Shown here: positions 24,763-33,612 of the stretch, piece by piece
How positions within the stretch are numbered: the first letter of the stretch is position 1
How the letters are laid out: every line of letters starts with the position of its first letter
Assembly (NCBI RefSeq): GCF_033193315.1
Contig: NZ_CP136187.1
Span: 3,603,501 to 3,667,500, forward strand
Origin: Agathobaculum sp. NTUH-O15-33
GTDB lineage: Bacteria > Bacillota > Clostridia > Oscillospirales > Butyricicoccaceae
DNA length: 64,000 bases
Reading direction: 5' to 3'
Position numbers and translations under genes: made by a program
Notes under the pieces: model-generated
The model's input: the letters and a program-made list of their open reading frames with translations, nothing else
Database searches by the model: none
What the model was told of the DNA's origin: nothing

Positions 24763-25287
24763 TTACTCCGTGGGCTGTTCAACGTCCGCGGTAAAAGTCA
24801 CCGCGCCACTGTCCGAAATCGTCGCCGTACCATAGGTGCGCTTGCCTGTCCAGTGGATGTTGTACGGGATAGCAAGGCCTTTGGTGTCGCCGCCGTAGCT
24901 CTGCACCTCAATGATGCAGTCCTGCGTCCATGCATCGTAGGTGCCGCTGGCGTTTTTAAAAATGTTCACGCACAGGAACTTCCTCTGCACGTCGGAAAGC
25001 GTTTTGCGGAACTTGACAATATCGTACAGGATAGCAAATAGCTTGCTTTCCTTCCGGGCGCGGTACGGCTCGACCGAAGTCTGTTCCTCGTACTTGTCCA
25101 GATCTGCGTATGCGCTACCGGTCACATCGGTGCCCTTCTCGACATTGGCGTTCATTTCGATAGACAGGTCTTCTACTTTGTCGCCCTGCAGCTCCCATTC
25201 AGGCGTAGCGGTGTCGGATACATCGGCAAATAATTTAAACTCCTCGCGTTTAATATAGCCGGTGCCGGTGATCGTAGTGTCAGGCAT
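24763..25287 (-). CDS. Major tail (tube) protein
   Basis: 174 residues, beta-rich, with the layout of phi13/TP901-type major tail proteins (GYIKREEFKLFADVSDTAT; GTDVTGSAYADLDKYEE; YNIHWTGKRTYGTATIS). It would polymerise into the tail tube around the tape measure. Located after the terminator-type gene and before the chaperones; starts eight bases inside the preceding gene's 3' end. Confidence 0.75.
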   Translation of the reverse strand: MPDTTITGTGYIKREEFKLFADVSDTATPEWELQGDKVEDLSIEMNANVEKGTDVTGSAYADLDKYEEQTSVEPYRARKESKLFAILYDIVKFRKTLSDVQRKFLCVNIFKNASGTYDAWTQDCIIEVQSYGGDTKGLAIPYNIHWTGKRTYGTATISDSGAVTFTADVEQPTE

Positions 25288-25693
25288 TCGTATTTCTCCT
25301 TGTAAAAGTCAGTTTGATTTGAATTTGATATAAGCCGAGGCCGTTTTGCATCACCTCAAACAGCATGCCATTTGAAGCTGTGATCTCCTCGACCATGAAA
25401 GGATGCGGCAACTTAGGGAAGTTTCCCTGCCGCGACTGCTCATCGATCCAGTCCTGCAGCCGCTCCAGTAGATCGTGTGTCTCTACTCGGTCCGTCTCGT
25501 CCGTCTTGCTCTCACAGACATTGATGACATAGTTGTTCTGGTAGCTCGTGCCGCCTATCACGTCACGTTCGATCTGCCCGTTGCCGGTCGGCATGACGGC
25601 GATGCTGTCCACTTCGCCGTTCGCCTGATCAGTCAGGAACTTCATGCCGCAAAAGCCCTCTAAATAGGTTTGTACTGCGCGTAATATGCTCAC
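25280..25693 (-). CDS. Tail terminator-like / minor phage structural protein
   Basis: 137 residues (MSILRAVQTYLEGFCGMKFL ... LLERLQDWIDEQSRQGNFP ... LYQIQIKLTFTRR). Order in the head-tail cluster (connectors, this gene, major tail protein) and alpha/beta composition fit a tail-terminator (head-tail completion) protein. No catalytic motifs are seen. Confidence 0.6.
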   Translation of the reverse strand: MSILRAVQTYLEGFCGMKFLTDQANGEVDSIAVMPTGNGQIERDVIGGTSYQNNYVINVCESKTDETDRVETHDLLERLQDWIDEQSRQGNFPKLPHPFMVEEITASNGMLFEVMQNGLGLYQIQIKLTFTRRNTNA

Positions 25694-25695
25694 TT

Positions 25696-26112
25696 TTACC
25701 CTCCAATCTGATTTTGCAGCGCGCGTAGGATATCATCTTTATGATCGGCCCACATGCGCACGTCCCACAGGGGGCCGCGCATCGGCGCGCCATGATAGGT
25801 CAGCGGGCGGCCGGTTGGATGTTTGGGTGCTTTCGAGAAAAAGCCCACAACCATACCGTTTTGCATGATCGGGATATTTGGTCCCCAAATCTCGCCCATG
25901 TACTGGTAATGCGCATAGGGGCCCGGATAGATCACACCATCCGGCACAATCACGCGGGAGTTTTTTAGCGTGCCCGTCTGCATCGGCACATATGGATCCA
26001 TCGCTCTGGCGCACATCAGCACGAATTGCTGCTGTACTCTGCCGCCCGGTTCCAGCCCGTATTTGCGGAGCATCTGGGCGGCATCTATGTTATGTACGAC
26101 CCGTATGTTCAC
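25696..26112 (-). CDS. Minor capsid / head-tail joining protein
   Basis: 138 residues beginning with the GTG at 26112, which overlaps the upstream stop (GTGA). Shows the minor-capsid pattern MDPYVPMQTGTLKNSR ... YPGPYAHYQYMGEIWGPN ... GPLWDVRMWADHKDDI, found in HK97gp10-like or Minor_capsid_2 proteins that close the head-tail interface. A much longer open frame upstream belongs to the neighbouring gene read out of frame. Confidence 0.75.
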   Translation of the reverse strand: MNIRVVHNIDAAQMLRKYGLEPGGRVQQQFVLMCARAMDPYVPMQTGTLKNSRVIVPDGVIYPGPYAHYQYMGEIWGPNIPIMQNGMVVGFFSKAPKHPTGRPLTYHGAPMRGPLWDVRMWADHKDDILRALQNQIGG

Positions 26113-26438
26113 TTCCCTGTCACCTCCCAATGGGGCAGCCCGCCAAAGTCCAGCCGGTCGGCCGCGGATACCATCACGGCGCCCACGGCTAGCAACTCCT
26201 TCGCGCTCTTGGGCTGCAGCGGGACGTCGCCCTGCATCATGTAGTCCTGCGCGCGGACGGCGAAGCCCTCTGGTACGTTCTCCATGGGAATAATGACGAA
26301 TATCCCATTGTCCGGCGAAACGCCCGTCTTGCGCAGCTGAACGCCCCGGTTGTCCTCCCAGTACGCGCCCTCGATCAGGACGCGGGTATATGCTTCGTCG
26401 TCCGAGCGGTTCCAAACTGTGATTGTTTGCTGAAACAT
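26109..26438 (-). CDS. Head-tail connector / minor capsid protein
   Basis: 109 residues from the ATG at 26438 (TGATG overlap with the preceding gene). Beta-rich, with FQQTITVWNRSDDEAYTRV and FVIIPMENVPEGFAV, resembling stopper-type connector proteins of Firmicute siphoviruses. The region upstream of 26438 in this frame is a shadow of the neighbour. Confidence 0.65.
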   Translation of the reverse strand: MFQQTITVWNRSDDEAYTRVLIEGAYWEDNRGVQLRKTGVSPDNGIFVIIPMENVPEGFAVRAQDYMMQGDVPLQPKSAKELLAVGAVMVSAADRLDFGGLPHWEVTGK

Positions 26439-26785
26439 CAGGCGTTCACGCTCCTGCACATCAAGCCGGTCAGTCCGAGATACCGCCGCGCGGTTTCGTA
26501 CAGTCGTTCTTCCGGACTTTGGCCGGTCGCAACATAATTCCTCGACCATTTGCCTACCGTCTCGCTGGCGAGCTCTCCGCCCTTTCCTTGACGGTGCATT
26601 TCATCCGTCACCGCACAGCAGGCGTCCTTGAGGTTCCCTCTATATTGTTCCGGCGCACGGGTGGCGCGGCCAAAGGTCACCTCGTCCAGATAGGCCGAAG
26701 CCTGACGGGACAGACGGTCAAAGTCTGTCTCCGGCATCTTGCCCCGGTAGGTATCCTTGTAGTAACTGTAATCCGCGTAGATCAT
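26438..26785 (-). CDS. Head-tail adaptor (gp6-like connector)
   Basis: 115 residues, all-helical, beginning MIYADYSYYKDTYRG and containing FDRLSRQASAYLDEVTF, the pattern of phage gp6/gp15-like adaptor proteins that bind the portal. First gene after the major capsid gene, as in HK97-type heads. Confidence 0.75.
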   Translation of the reverse strand: MIYADYSYYKDTYRGKMPETDFDRLSRQASAYLDEVTFGRATRAPEQYRGNLKDACCAVTDEMHRQGKGGELASETVGKWSRNYVATGQSPEERLYETARRYLGLTGLMCRSVNA

Positions 26786-26795
26786 ACGCTCCTCC

Positions 26796-27983
26796 TTACT
26801 CGGCCGGAACCATGGTCACGCCCTTATCCACCGCGGTATCCGCGACAATGAAGCTCTCGGTTACAGGCTTAAAGCCCTTCTTGGTGATCTTCGCCGTATA
26901 GTCACCGGCGCGCAGGTTAAACTCCGCCACGCCGGACGCATTGGTTTTTAGGCGCGAACCGTTAACGTCGATCACGGCACCCGTTACCGCCTCCGGCGTA
27001 TCTGCATTGTTTTCAACCGTGAAGGTCACCTTCTGGGTGGTCATGGCCGTCGCGGGCTCCAGATATGCAAACGGACAAGCCATGCGGCCGGTGTCCATGC
27101 GGGTTGCCGGGTTCGGCAGCGCCCAGCCCATGCGGAACACGACGCGTAGCGCGATCATGTCCTGCTGGGCGAGATTGTACACAATCTGCTTAGTCGCCGG
27201 GTCCTGAATCACGCCCTGATCGAGAATCTTAACCGTAATATCCTGCCGGATGGAATAGACCGCCTGCGAGAAGTCGCCAACAATAAGCTGGGCCACAGAC
27301 TGGTCAAATGCGCCGTTCTGCGGGAAGTACATCGGCGCGCCGTCCAGCGCATACTGCGTCGGGCCCTGCATGTCGCTCTTGAAGATCGGATGTCCGTCCG
27401 TACCCTTGAGGCCGCGCAGCTTGGCGCGCATGCCCATAGACGAGAGCGCGCCGGTCACCATGCGGCCTGCTTCTTCTACCTTGGCGATCACGCCCCCCTC
27501 ACTCATGATGAGGTCAAAATAGTTGGGCGACGAACCCGGCGCCACATTGTTACCCGCCTGCCGCGCACGGGTGATGATATCCGCCGGCCACGCTGCAGGG
27601 CGGTTGTCGCCGAAGATTACCGCGCCGTCAACGCGTGCGCCGATCGCTTCCACCACGCGAGGCTGCACCTCGCCAAGGATATCGAACGAAGCGTCATCCA
27701 CGACCGCTTCCGGGATCGGCACGATCACGGCCAACTCCTCCGCGGTCAGGTACACGTTGTCCCATGCCTGCTCGCTGGTCTGCTTAAAACCCGTGTCGCC
27801 GTTGACCCAGTAGGCCATCGGCAACATGTCGAGCACGGGAATACGCGTCTGCTTGCTGGTCATGTTGGGCAGCTTACGCGCAAGTCCCATAAACACGGAC
27901 TGCTTGGGCCCCTCCTGCTGAATAGTATTGATAAGCTGTTCCTGAATCAGAGCTTCCGCATCTTGTCTGTTGATAATGCCCAT
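26796..27983 (-). CDS. Major capsid protein with C-terminal Ig-like domain
   Basis: 395 residues. The HK97-type capsid fold is suggested by GIINRQDAEALIQEQLINT at the start, KQTRIPVLDMLPMAYWVNGD and VAQLIVGDFSQAVYSIRQD, and by its place after the scaffold gene. From about residue 320 a separate beta-sandwich is appended (VTGAVIDVNGSRLKTNASG, then FNLRAGDYTAKITKKGFKP), which reads like a carboxypeptidase-regulatory/PEGA-type domain displayed on the capsid surface. No cleavage protease gene is present, so capsid maturation probably does not use a separate protease. Confidence 0.88.
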   Translation of the reverse strand: MGIINRQDAEALIQEQLINTIQQEGPKQSVFMGLARKLPNMTSKQTRIPVLDMLPMAYWVNGDTGFKQTSEQAWDNVYLTAEELAVIVPIPEAVVDDASFDILGEVQPRVVEAIGARVDGAVIFGDNRPAAWPADIITRARQAGNNVAPGSSPNYFDLIMSEGGVIAKVEEAGRMVTGALSSMGMRAKLRGLKGTDGHPIFKSDMQGPTQYALDGAPMYFPQNGAFDQSVAQLIVGDFSQAVYSIRQDITVKILDQGVIQDPATKQIVYNLAQQDMIALRVVFRMGWALPNPATRMDTGRMACPFAYLEPATAMTTQKVTFTVENNADTPEAVTGAVIDVNGSRLKTNASGVAEFNLRAGDYTAKITKKGFKPVTESFIVADTAVDKGVTMVPAE

Positions 27984-27986
27984 TAA

Positions 27987-28529
27987 TTAGTTCTCCTTTC
28001 CGAACAGCGCGCGCAGCGCTGCATTTGCTTCTTCCTTCTTGTCGGGCGCGCCCTCGCTGCCGCCCTGATGGCTGATACCGGTCTTAACCGGCGCCTCCTG
28101 CTCAAACAGGAACGCCGTAGTCTCGCCCTTTCGCAAATCGGCCAGCTGCTTGTCAAGGCCAATAACCTCGCCGCCTGCGAAAGTGAGCTTTTCGCGATCG
28201 AGATGCGCCTTTACCGCAACGGTATCCTTCGCCTTCGCGCTGGAAAGCGCTTTGTCGAGCAGGAACTCATTGCGTTGCGCGTCAAGCTTTTTCTGCTCTG
28301 CCGCGGCGCTTTCCTTCCACGCCGGATCGTAGCCCTCCAACTTCTTGTTCGCTTCGCCCAGTTGGGTGGTGAGCGTGGTGATTTGACCGTTCAGATTGTC
28401 CGCGTCCGCTTTGGGGACGTACGCACCGCCCGCGGCGTTGACCACCTGAAAGCCCTTGTTCTTGGTAGCTTCGGCAAGCTGCTCAAACGTCAGCGCCTGC
28501 CCGCCAAATAGTTCTTTGAGAAAATCCAT
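27987..28529 (-). CDS. Phage scaffold protein (GP20-like)
   Basis: 180 residues starting at the ATG at 28529 (GAAAGGAGCAAAA upstream). Coiled-coil rich (QITTLTTQLGEANKKLEGYD ... AAAEQKKLDAQRNEFLLDKA), with a charged C-terminus, like phage minor structural protein GP20, the capsid-assembly scaffold. Directly precedes the capsid gene with a 3-base gap. Confidence 0.8.
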   Translation of the reverse strand: MDFLKELFGGQALTFEQLAEATKNKGFQVVNAAGGAYVPKADADNLNGQITTLTTQLGEANKKLEGYDPAWKESAAAEQKKLDAQRNEFLLDKALSSAKAKDTVAVKAHLDREKLTFAGGEVIGLDKQLADLRKGETTAFLFEQEAPVKTGISHQGGSEGAPDKKEEANAALRALFGKEN

Positions 28530-28636
28530 TTTTGCTCCTTTCATATTTGGGGTATAAAAAGGCACCGGCCTCTCGGTCGATGCTAATTTATTAAATTTGC
28601 GCATAATAAAACCGCCTTGCTTTCGCTCGGCGGCCT

Positions 28637-28852
28637 CTACATAATACTTTGGACGATTTCGCGAAACGGCTTCCCGTCCACGACCCACTCATCCAGCAGA
28701 GAAGTGATATCCGTGAAGTCAAAGGTGTTCCCGCCTGAATCCCACGTTGCATAAAGGTTATTCCTCGGACAGCAAACAGAATATTGTTTATCCCCGACTT
28801 CAAACGCAGGCTCGTTTATCATCAAAAAAAGGGCGATATCATCATCATTCAT
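28637..28852 (-). CDS. Small acidic protein, candidate immunity partner of the MuF-type protein
   Basis: 71 residues (MNDDDIALFLMINEPAFEVG ... DSGGNTFDFTDITSLLDEW), net acidic, with a sandwich-like pattern. The ATG at 28852 lies seven bases after AGGAGGT and overlaps the stop of the MuF-type gene, so the two are translated together. Small acidic genes directly after MuF proteins with variable C-termini commonly encode the matching immunity protein; here this is inferred from context. A stretch of hairpins (28560-28635) separates it from the scaffold gene. Confidence 0.55.
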   Translation of the reverse strand: MNDDDIALFLMINEPAFEVGDKQYSVCCPRNNLYATWDSGGNTFDFTDITSLLDEWVVDGKPFREIVQSIM

Positions 28853-30365
28853 CTGTTGCACCTCCTAAAATATCTGCATGTTGTATACGGTCTTGATCGT
28901 TTAATTCGTGTGGCTCTCTATCGATTGGTTTTCCATGTTCATCCCATTGATAATCGTGCGCATGCTCCCCATGCATCCCAAACTGATGATACTTCGGGCG
29001 ATTATGCTGTCCGGAATGGATCTGCTTCACCATAGTACCGCGTTCATCGTAGATCGTTCGGTCGATTTGCACCGTGCCGCTTCGGTATTCCGTTTGTGTT
29101 TCCACTACCGCGTGCGGCCGGTAAGACTTCGGGATCGTCGTTTTGCCCTTGCTCTTCCAATCGTCCGTGACCACGATCGTCCCGTCTTTATTATATCGGT
29201 ATTGCTCATACTTGGCAAGGTCATGTTCCATCGCTTTTGCTTCACCACGGCCCCATGCCGGCACCTGCTCCCGGTCGCCCTGTTGCTTGAGTCCGGTCTG
29301 CCGCAGGAAATCTTGCTGCATTTCCTGCCAGTGCTTGATTTTTGCCGCGCTTTCGTAAGCGTCCTGCCCTGCGGCGGTCATGGCTGCATGCTCCCGCTTC
29401 CACCTGCGAATCTGCCGCTCAATATACCGCTGCCGCTGGGTGGCTTCGTATTCGGTCAGCTTCTGTCCGTTGTATTCGTAGTCCTTGGCTTCAAAGTTTT
29501 CCAACATCTCCGGTGTATAGGTACGCGGCATACCCTCAAAGTATGGAAAGAAACTGTGCCGACAATTCCATCCACCCAGCCCCGGGCCGGTCCCGTACCC
29601 CGTGATCTTGATAAAATCAGGGTACTTCGCCGACTTCCCCGATCGACTGTAAATTCCGCCCTGCCAGACCGCGTGCTCTGGTCTGGCGCCGGCGTGTGCC
29701 GTGACCTCAACCAGATCGCAGCCCATCTCATCGGCGAGCGTCCACTGCATTTGCAGTGCCGTCTGGTTGACCCCCGTAATGACCGCGCGCCGCACCGCCA
29801 CCTCCAGCGTATCAATGTGCCCGGACGGATAGCAAATCGCGCCCACACCCTGCCGAGACAGGTCCTTGATCGCCGTGCGAATCGCGGCGTCGTAGGCGAA
29901 CGCGCCGGTGGATATCTGCATGTACGCCCGGTCGAGCGCGTCCTCGAACTGTTTTGTCGCCGTATTTGCCGTCGTGCCCGTTAAGTTTCGGAAAAGACCA
30001 ACCGTTTTGTGGAGCCCTGCTTCCAGTGTGCGCTGTTGCGCTTCTGACGCGGCCAGTGGTGGCGGGTCGAGCCCGTGCACCTTGTAGATATCCGTATCAA
30101 ACTGCAGGCTTTCCGCCCCGGCTTCCTCCATCAGCCGTTCCAGCTCCTTGCGGCTTTTGCCGGTGCGGGCGGACAGCGCTTCCATGACAAAGCTGTGGAA
30201 GTTGCCAAGCTCGATCAGCTTCTTGTATTGGTGCTCTGCCGCCGGTATCCAGTAATCATAGTCACTGATCCGGCGCGCCATATCCTCAAGAATATCTATC
30301 TCTGCCTGACTGAACAGCATGATCAAGTTTTCCGGCACACGTTCCAGATACTTCGGTTTCAGCAT
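28845..30365 (-). CDS. MuF-type minor capsid protein with toxin-like C-terminus
   Basis: 506 residues. About 1-330 match Phage minor capsid protein 2 / MuF (YWIPAAEHQYKKLIELGNFH, DALDRAYMQISTGAF, GWNCRHSFFPYFEGMP), a head protein ejected or bound near the portal. After a helical linker, roughly residues 410-506 form a separate histidine-rich domain (HQFGMHGEHAHDYQWDEHG; REPHELNDQDRIQHADIL) resembling the variable toxin domains of MuF polymorphic toxins. It lies immediately after the portal gene, as MuF genes do, and is followed by a candidate immunity gene. Confidence 0.8.
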   Translation of the reverse strand: MLKPKYLERVPENLIMLFSQAEIDILEDMARRISDYDYWIPAAEHQYKKLIELGNFHSFVMEALSARTGKSRKELERLMEEAGAESLQFDTDIYKVHGLDPPPLAASEAQQRTLEAGLHKTVGLFRNLTGTTANTATKQFEDALDRAYMQISTGAFAYDAAIRTAIKDLSRQGVGAICYPSGHIDTLEVAVRRAVITGVNQTALQMQWTLADEMGCDLVEVTAHAGARPEHAVWQGGIYSRSGKSAKYPDFIKITGYGTGPGLGGWNCRHSFFPYFEGMPRTYTPEMLENFEAKDYEYNGQKLTEYEATQRQRYIERQIRRWKREHAAMTAAGQDAYESAAKIKHWQEMQQDFLRQTGLKQQGDREQVPAWGRGEAKAMEHDLAKYEQYRYNKDGTIVVTDDWKSKGKTTIPKSYRPHAVVETQTEYRSGTVQIDRTIYDERGTMVKQIHSGQHNRPKYHQFGMHGEHAHDYQWDEHGKPIDREPHELNDQDRIQHADILGGATDE

Positions 30366-31738
30366 CAGTCCTCACCGCCAAACATTGTCTCCTCATCGTC
30401 CGGCGCCTGTTCGATCATGCTTTTTGCGGCCTTTTCATCCTCCCCGAAAAACTTGACACGGTACTCCCATTTCTGCCGCACACCGTCACGGATCTCTTGC
30501 AGGAACTGCTGTTTGAGCGCCGCCGTATCCTCGATGATAGAATCGTCAAAGTTTACACTGACCTCAAAGTCAATTTTCATACCCATCAAGGATGCGATGG
30601 CGCGGGTCATGTCGGCCAGTGCCTTTTCCAGCACCAGCTCATGTTTTTTCAGGTTTTGGTACAATTCTGATTTTTCCGAAATGACTTCGGTCGCGGTCTT
30701 GATGTTTCCGTGCTCGAAACTGTACCGGTCGTTTCCCAGACCGCACTTCGCGGAGAGCAGGCCGAGCGCCGTCTTGATCGCCGCTTCATGCGCTTCGTGC
30801 CGCAGCTCCATGTTGATTTCTTCGATGGTCTCTCTACCCTCCCGCGACGCAGGAACGGCGAAAAACTCTGTATCGTTATCGTCGAATACCGGCGCAATCA
30901 CCCCGTCCTCGGTCTGCTGCATCTGCGCCATAGTCAGCGGGATCGTGATACGCTTCTTGCCCAGCCGGAACTCGTTGATATAGCTGTCGTACACCAGATC
31001 GGCGCCTTCAAGCTGATCGATCGCGTTCGCGAATACTGACAAGCCCAGCGGGCAATCCGGGTCAATCGAGTTTACCAAATTGGGCTTGATAATCTGAAAT
31101 AGGGGAATATCCGAACCGGTCCGCACAACCGGCTGCACCCCATCGGGCAGGTCGATCGGTGTGAGCGCCTGCCCATTGCGCCGGAACATCTGGTTCACGA
31201 TCACGTAGGCGCCGCCCTCCAGTCGGTGGATATTCAGGTACACCTGCTTCTCCTTGCCGACCGTCCGCTCGCTGGCAAAGGCGCAGTCGATCACCGCCCC
31301 GTTGTCCCACCGCAGTGGATAGACCATGCCGGCGCGGATGTAGTCTATCTTGACGGCTTCGTTGTCCTTGTACTCGACGAAGGCGCCAGTCCCCAAAGCA
31401 TAGGCCAGTTCCAGCAACTGATTGCCGCGTACCCGGAACTGGTTCGCGTCCAGCACCTCATGCACCGCCTTGTTGATCCGGCTGTTTCCGATAACGATCT
31501 CAACCTTTTCGTTCAGTTCAAGGCTGGCCCAATCCTCCGGCATCTTTTTCGCCATACCCAGCGTCTTGCGCTCGCGGGTAAGCTTGCGGATGCCGTTATA
31601 CTGCCGGTAGGTGTGGAAGCTTGGCACTTTGCCGCGATACCACTTAAACCACCGGTCTATCTGCGTGTAAAAGCTATCATCCGGCACACTGTATCCCTGC
31701 TGTTTTAAGTACTGCGTAATGGCACGCAATGGCCTCAC
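30365..31738 (-). CDS. Phage portal protein
   Basis: 457 residues; dodecameric DNA-entry channel at the capsid vertex. Family features: DRWFKWYRGKVPSFHTYR near the N-terminus, NQLLELAYALGTGAFVEYKD, and the C-terminal helical region (FEHGNIKTATEVISEKSELY), as in SPP1/A118-type portals. The GTG start at 31738 overlaps the terminase stop (GTGA), and its stop abuts the MuF-type gene. Confidence 0.9.
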   Translation of the reverse strand: MRPLRAITQYLKQQGYSVPDDSFYTQIDRWFKWYRGKVPSFHTYRQYNGIRKLTRERKTLGMAKKMPEDWASLELNEKVEIVIGNSRINKAVHEVLDANQFRVRGNQLLELAYALGTGAFVEYKDNEAVKIDYIRAGMVYPLRWDNGAVIDCAFASERTVGKEKQVYLNIHRLEGGAYVIVNQMFRRNGQALTPIDLPDGVQPVVRTGSDIPLFQIIKPNLVNSIDPDCPLGLSVFANAIDQLEGADLVYDSYINEFRLGKKRITIPLTMAQMQQTEDGVIAPVFDDNDTEFFAVPASREGRETIEEINMELRHEAHEAAIKTALGLLSAKCGLGNDRYSFEHGNIKTATEVISEKSELYQNLKKHELVLEKALADMTRAIASLMGMKIDFEVSVNFDDSIIEDTAALKQQFLQEIRDGVRQKWEYRVKFFGEDEKAAKSMIEQAPDDEETMFGGED

Positions 31739-33033
31739 CTCCCCAAATACATGATGTCGTCTTGTACGCTCTCGGTTGAATACTCCATGCTGTCCAGACT
31801 GTCGATGTTGGTCGTGCCGTTATCCAGCCGAATGTCCTTGACCGGCTCGTCCGGATCGTATACCGCTTCCTCCAACGCCTTGATATGCGCCTTGCAGCGC
31901 CGCAGCACGCGGAAACGGTCTTGCGCCATCAGGCTGTTGTAAAACGCAATGCGGTCGTTAATCGGCCCCTTGGCTGCATTGCGGATCTCCACGCTCAAGC
32001 GCTCACGCACCGCGGCAACCTCAAGCCCCTCGATCAGCGTCTGCTCGGCGCTGTCGCAATAGACTTCGTACACGCGATATCGTGCCTTCGCCCGGCGCAC
32101 AAAATCGACAAAGGCGTCCTCCACCTGTTTCGGTGAAAGCCGCCCTTGTTTTATGTTGTTGTGGTAGTACTCATCCAAGATGACTACCTGCCGCATCCCT
32201 TTGGTGAAGCCGGTCAGCGTGAAGGAGTGCGCCGACTTGCTCCCGCCAAAGTCCACGCCGATCACGGCATACTGAACATCATTCGGCGGCGCATTCAGCA
32301 GAAACCGTTCCTTCTCGTCGGCGAACTGCTGATAGACCAAACCGTCCGTCGCCGCCCAGTGGCCGAGAATAAACCGCTTGTAGAACACACCGGTAAACAT
32401 GTGATAATACTTGTCCAGCGTCTTCTTCGACAGACTCAGGTTATCCTCCATGCGGAAGTGCAGGTGATAGATATTCTTTTCCTTCGCCTTATCGATCAGC
32501 TCAGTCTTGACATAGTGCGCTGGGCTTTCTGGGTTACAGTTCATGTAGACCTTTGCACCGTCCACTGAGCACCGGCCGAGCATCTGCTCGATGAAATTCT
32601 GCGGAAACAGCGCAACTTCATCCGCGTAAGCCCCGGCCGCCGTCAAGCCCTGTAATCTGTCCTGCGACCCTTCATTGTTCGCATCGTACAGGTAATACAC
32701 ATTGCTGCCGATCTCGATGTAGTTCTCGCCGCTGCGCACATAATGGTACGGGATACCCCACGCCGCGAGAATCTGCTGCATCGGCCCGATAACGTTCTTT
32801 TTCAGACTTCCAATCGTCTTGCCTGCCAAAATGAAGTTCTGTCCGCGAAATGTGTCCATTGACCAAGTAAGGAACGAGCAAATGCAGGCGATCGTCTTTC
32901 CCGACCGGATCGCGCCGTCCGCGATCATGATATCGCAGTCGCTGTACGGGCTGCCTACTCGCCACCAGTGCATGAGCTGCTGCTGTTTGACTGAGAACGG
33001 CTTAAACGCAAACCCTTTATTCATCCGTGCCAT
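31735..33033 (-). CDS. Terminase large subunit
   Basis: 432 residues; ATPase-nuclease that packages DNA into the procapsid. Walker A-like IADGAIRSGKTIACICSFLT near residue 38, Walker B region AGAYADEVALFP near 130, and nuclease acidic residues in VIGVDFGGSKSAHSFTL near 245 and later YEVYCDSAEQT. The ATG at 33033 lies six bases after GAGG and overlaps the small-subunit gene by 17 bases. Confidence 0.93.
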   Translation of the reverse strand: MARMNKGFAFKPFSVKQQQLMHWWRVGSPYSDCDIMIADGAIRSGKTIACICSFLTWSMDTFRGQNFILAGKTIGSLKKNVIGPMQQILAAWGIPYHYVRSGENYIEIGSNVYYLYDANNEGSQDRLQGLTAAGAYADEVALFPQNFIEQMLGRCSVDGAKVYMNCNPESPAHYVKTELIDKAKEKNIYHLHFRMEDNLSLSKKTLDKYYHMFTGVFYKRFILGHWAATDGLVYQQFADEKERFLLNAPPNDVQYAVIGVDFGGSKSAHSFTLTGFTKGMRQVVILDEYYHNNIKQGRLSPKQVEDAFVDFVRRAKARYRVYEVYCDSAEQTLIEGLEVAAVRERLSVEIRNAAKGPINDRIAFYNSLMAQDRFRVLRRCKAHIKALEEAVYDPDEPVKDIRLDNGTTNIDSLDSMEYSTESVQDDIMYLGR

Positions 33034-33490
33034 CGTCTGCCTCGTGCGCATACAAAGCCGCGATATCCCCCGGCGCCGGGTGCAGTGCTTTGAGGAAGTC
33101 TGCGATCGCGGCGCCGCCGCTGTCTTCCGGCTTATCCGCCCAGCCCCTAAAATTGTTGGTCAGGCTGAACCGTGCGCCGTTGAAGCCGTCCCTGTCAAAT
33201 AGCCGCGCTTCCGCATATTCTTCGCAGCGAGACTTCGCACGCGTAATCGTGTCATTGAATGCTTTCTTCACTTGATAATTCAGCAGCGCCTGCCGCGAAT
33301 GAAATCCAAGGAACAGTGCAAGCCCTGTCACGGTAGGCGGCTTCTCGCCCACAATAACCGGCCGCCCAAACTTATCAAATACGACCTGCTCGTCTTCGTC
33401 CTTCAGCACCGTGCCTTCGCATGACTGAAAGTATTCGTCGATTGCTGTTTGTAACTCCTCGACGGTCTTATATTTTAACGGTCTGGCCAT
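33017..33490 (-). CDS. Terminase small subunit
   Basis: 157 residues with an N-terminal DNA-binding part (MARPLKYKTVEELQTAIDEY), an HTH-like middle (TGLALFLGFHSRQALLNYQ) and an acidic C-terminus that contacts the large subunit. It would recognise the packaging site and opens the packaging/structural operon. About 120 AT-rich bases separate it from the opposing cargo gene. Confidence 0.85.
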   Translation of the reverse strand: MARPLKYKTVEELQTAIDEYFQSCEGTVLKDEDEQVVFDKFGRPVIVGEKPPTVTGLALFLGFHSRQALLNYQVKKAFNDTITRAKSRCEEYAEARLFDRDGFNGARFSLTNNFRGWADKPEDSGGAAIADFLKALHPAPGDIAALYAHEADDGTDE

Positions 33491-33612
33491 TGCATCACCG
33501 CCTTTCTCAGTATATAAAACGCGGCCCTCTCAAAACTGCCACTAATTAATAGGATTTTTAGTTTATGTTCAGAAATTTATCTGTTATAATTAAACAAAAA
33601 AGGAGTATATCA

